From Azospirillum sp. B510 (GTDB lineage Bacteria > Pseudomonadota > Alphaproteobacteria > Azospirillales > Azospirillaceae): DNA of 64,000 nt. Shown here one piece after another: positions 63,015 through 64,000 of the stretch. The stretch is from assembly GCF_000010725.1 (NCBI RefSeq), contig NC_013854.1:1951001-2015000 (forward strand). The letters are read 5' to 3'. The notes below the pieces were generated by a model. That model was not told the origin of the DNA. It saw only the letters and a program-made list of their open reading frames with translations, and searched no databases. The first letter of the stretch is position 1; the number at the start of each line of letters is the position of its first letter. Position numbers and translations under genes: made by a program.

Positions 63015-64000
63015 TCAGCCGACGCGGATTCGCCCGATGAAACTGTCGGTCTGCGTGTTCAGCTCGGTCGATGTCTGGGAGAGGATCTTGGAATCCTGGA
63101 GCACCCGGGCGGCCGCCTTGCCGGCGGAGGCGACCACCTCGGTGACGCTCGCGATGTTGGCGAGGACCTCGGCCGTACCGGTCGCCGCGAGATCCGCGCT
63201 GCGTGCGATTTCGCGCGTGGCGTCCATCTGCCGTTCGACGGCGGAGGCGATGACCGCCGACACCTTGCCGATCTCGCCGATGGTCGAACCGATCTCGCGG
63301 ATCGCCTCCACCGCCTGTGCGGTCACCTGCTGGATGGCGCCCACCTGACCGCTGATCTCGTCCGTGGCGCGCGCCGTCTGGCTGGCGAGGTTCTTGACCT
63401 CGCCGGCCACCACGGCAAACCCCCTGCCCATCTCGCCGGCCCGGGCCGCCTCGATGGTGGCGTTGAGCGCCAGCATGTTGGTCTGTCCGGCGATGCCGCT
63501 GATCATGCTGACGATCTCGCCGATCCGCTGGGCGGCGTCGGCGAGGCTGCGGACGATGGTGTCGGTCTGCGCCGCCCGGTTGGCCGCGCCGACGGCGGTG
63601 GCGTTGGCTCGGCTGACGTGACGGCCGATCTCGGCGGTCGAGGAATTCAGCTCCTCGGTGGCGGCGGCCACCGTGCGGACGTTGTCAGAGGCCTTTTCGG
63701 CGGCGACAGCGACGGTGGCGACCTGATTCGTCGCCTGTTCCGACATCGAGGCCATCGACAGCGAGGTTTCACCCATTTCCCGCGCCGCAGTGCCGACCAG
63801 ATGCACCACGCCGCTCACATGCGATTGGAAGTCCTCGGCCAGCGCGTCCATCGTCAGGCGCCGCTCGCGGGCGGCGCGCATCTCGGCCTCCGCCTGCTCG
63901 GCGCGGAAATGATTCACGGCCTGGGCGTTTTCCTTGAAGACCTGGACGGCCCGCGCCATCCGGCCGATCTCGTCGCCGCGATCCAGGGCCGGCACCTCGA
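63015..64000 (-). CDS. Methyl-accepting chemotaxis protein, N-terminal part outside window
   Basis: The last 328 residues are in the window and the frame is open to the right edge. The visible part starts in a HAMP domain ([20 protein letters not shown]) and continues with the methyl-accepting signalling domain, with the conserved tip [20 protein letters not shown] and [20 protein letters not shown]. The ligand-binding domain is outside the window. It is followed closely by a TRAP-type binding-protein gene, which could supply its ligand. Confidence 0.95.
   Translation of the reverse strand, partial: EVPALDRGDEIGRMARAVQVFKENAQAVNHFRAEQAEAEMRAARERRLTMDALAEDFQSHVSGVVHLVGTAAREMGETSLSMASMSEQATNQVATVAVAAEKASDNVRTVAAATEELNSSTAEIGRHVSRANATAVGAANRAAQTDTIVRSLADAAQRIGEIVSMISGIAGQTNMLALNATIEAARAGEMGRGFAVVAGEVKNLASQTARATDEISGQVGAIQQVTAQAVEAIREIGSTIGEIGKVSAVIASAVERQMDATREIARSADLAATGTAEVLANIASVTEVVASAGKAAARVLQDSKILSQTSTELNTQTDSFIGRIRVG

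Overview
The window is a GC-rich alphaproteobacterial chromosome segment, most consistent with Azospirillum or a close relative in the Rhodospirillales. That placement is inferred from gene content: GlnD, phasin, TrcR (DUF1013), DUF4169, DUF1192, RHH_4, a fused indolepyruvate ferredoxin oxidoreductase and a chemoreceptor ending in PilZ. No database search was possible. Coding density is high, most genes are intact, and no tRNA, rRNA or CRISPR array was seen.

Layout. 1-7.8 kb: 5'-truncated glnD, two divergent LuxR-type regulators separated by about 1.1 kb of non-coding DNA (the second has lost the receiver phospho-acceptor), an MCP with a C-terminal PilZ domain, and CsaA. 7.9-15.1 kb: an intact ISAs1-family insertion sequence with a 10-bp target duplication, inserted directly at the 3' end of a minus-strand flagellar operon (flagellin, hook protein FlgE, FlgK). 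15.7-24.2 kb: phasin, a TetR regulator, a YbaK-type deacylase, an unknown protein, ProC, a YbjN protein, UbiK and a large AsmA protein. 24.5-34.3 kb: small conserved DUF genes, quinone oxidoreductase, TrcR, UbiX, beta-carbonic anhydrase, a TPR/glycosyltransferase-like protein, TIGR02444, 6-phosphofructokinase and YdcH. 34.6-37.9 kb: a lower-GC orphan gene, a candidate small RNA with its own promoter and terminator, truncated hemoglobin, and purEK with a recognisable promoter. 38-49.3 kb: a PAS-EAL protein, DUF599, an RHH protein, class II fumarase, small orphans, GNAT, a glycosyltransferase, a lytic transglycosylase, a degenerate cation-efflux relative and a single-receiver regulator. 49.6-64 kb: indolepyruvate ferredoxin oxidoreductase, a frameshifted receiver remnant, a three-PAS histidine kinase, a TetR-adaptor-RND permease operon, and an MCP followed by an orphan TRAP-type binding protein.

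Themes. Motility and signalling dominate: flagellar structure, two MCPs, PilZ and EAL cyclic-di-GMP modules, and several response regulators. Housekeeping genes (nitrogen sensing, purine and proline synthesis, fumarase, ubiquinone-related UbiX and UbiK) are interspersed. No complete new defence or mobile system is visible. The most interesting items are the candidate small RNA near 35.2-35.3 kb, the three-way-junction element at 28.2 kb, the beta-module shared by hook and flagellin, the frameshifted receiver remnant at 53.6 kb, and the MCP/TRAP-binding-protein pair at the right edge.
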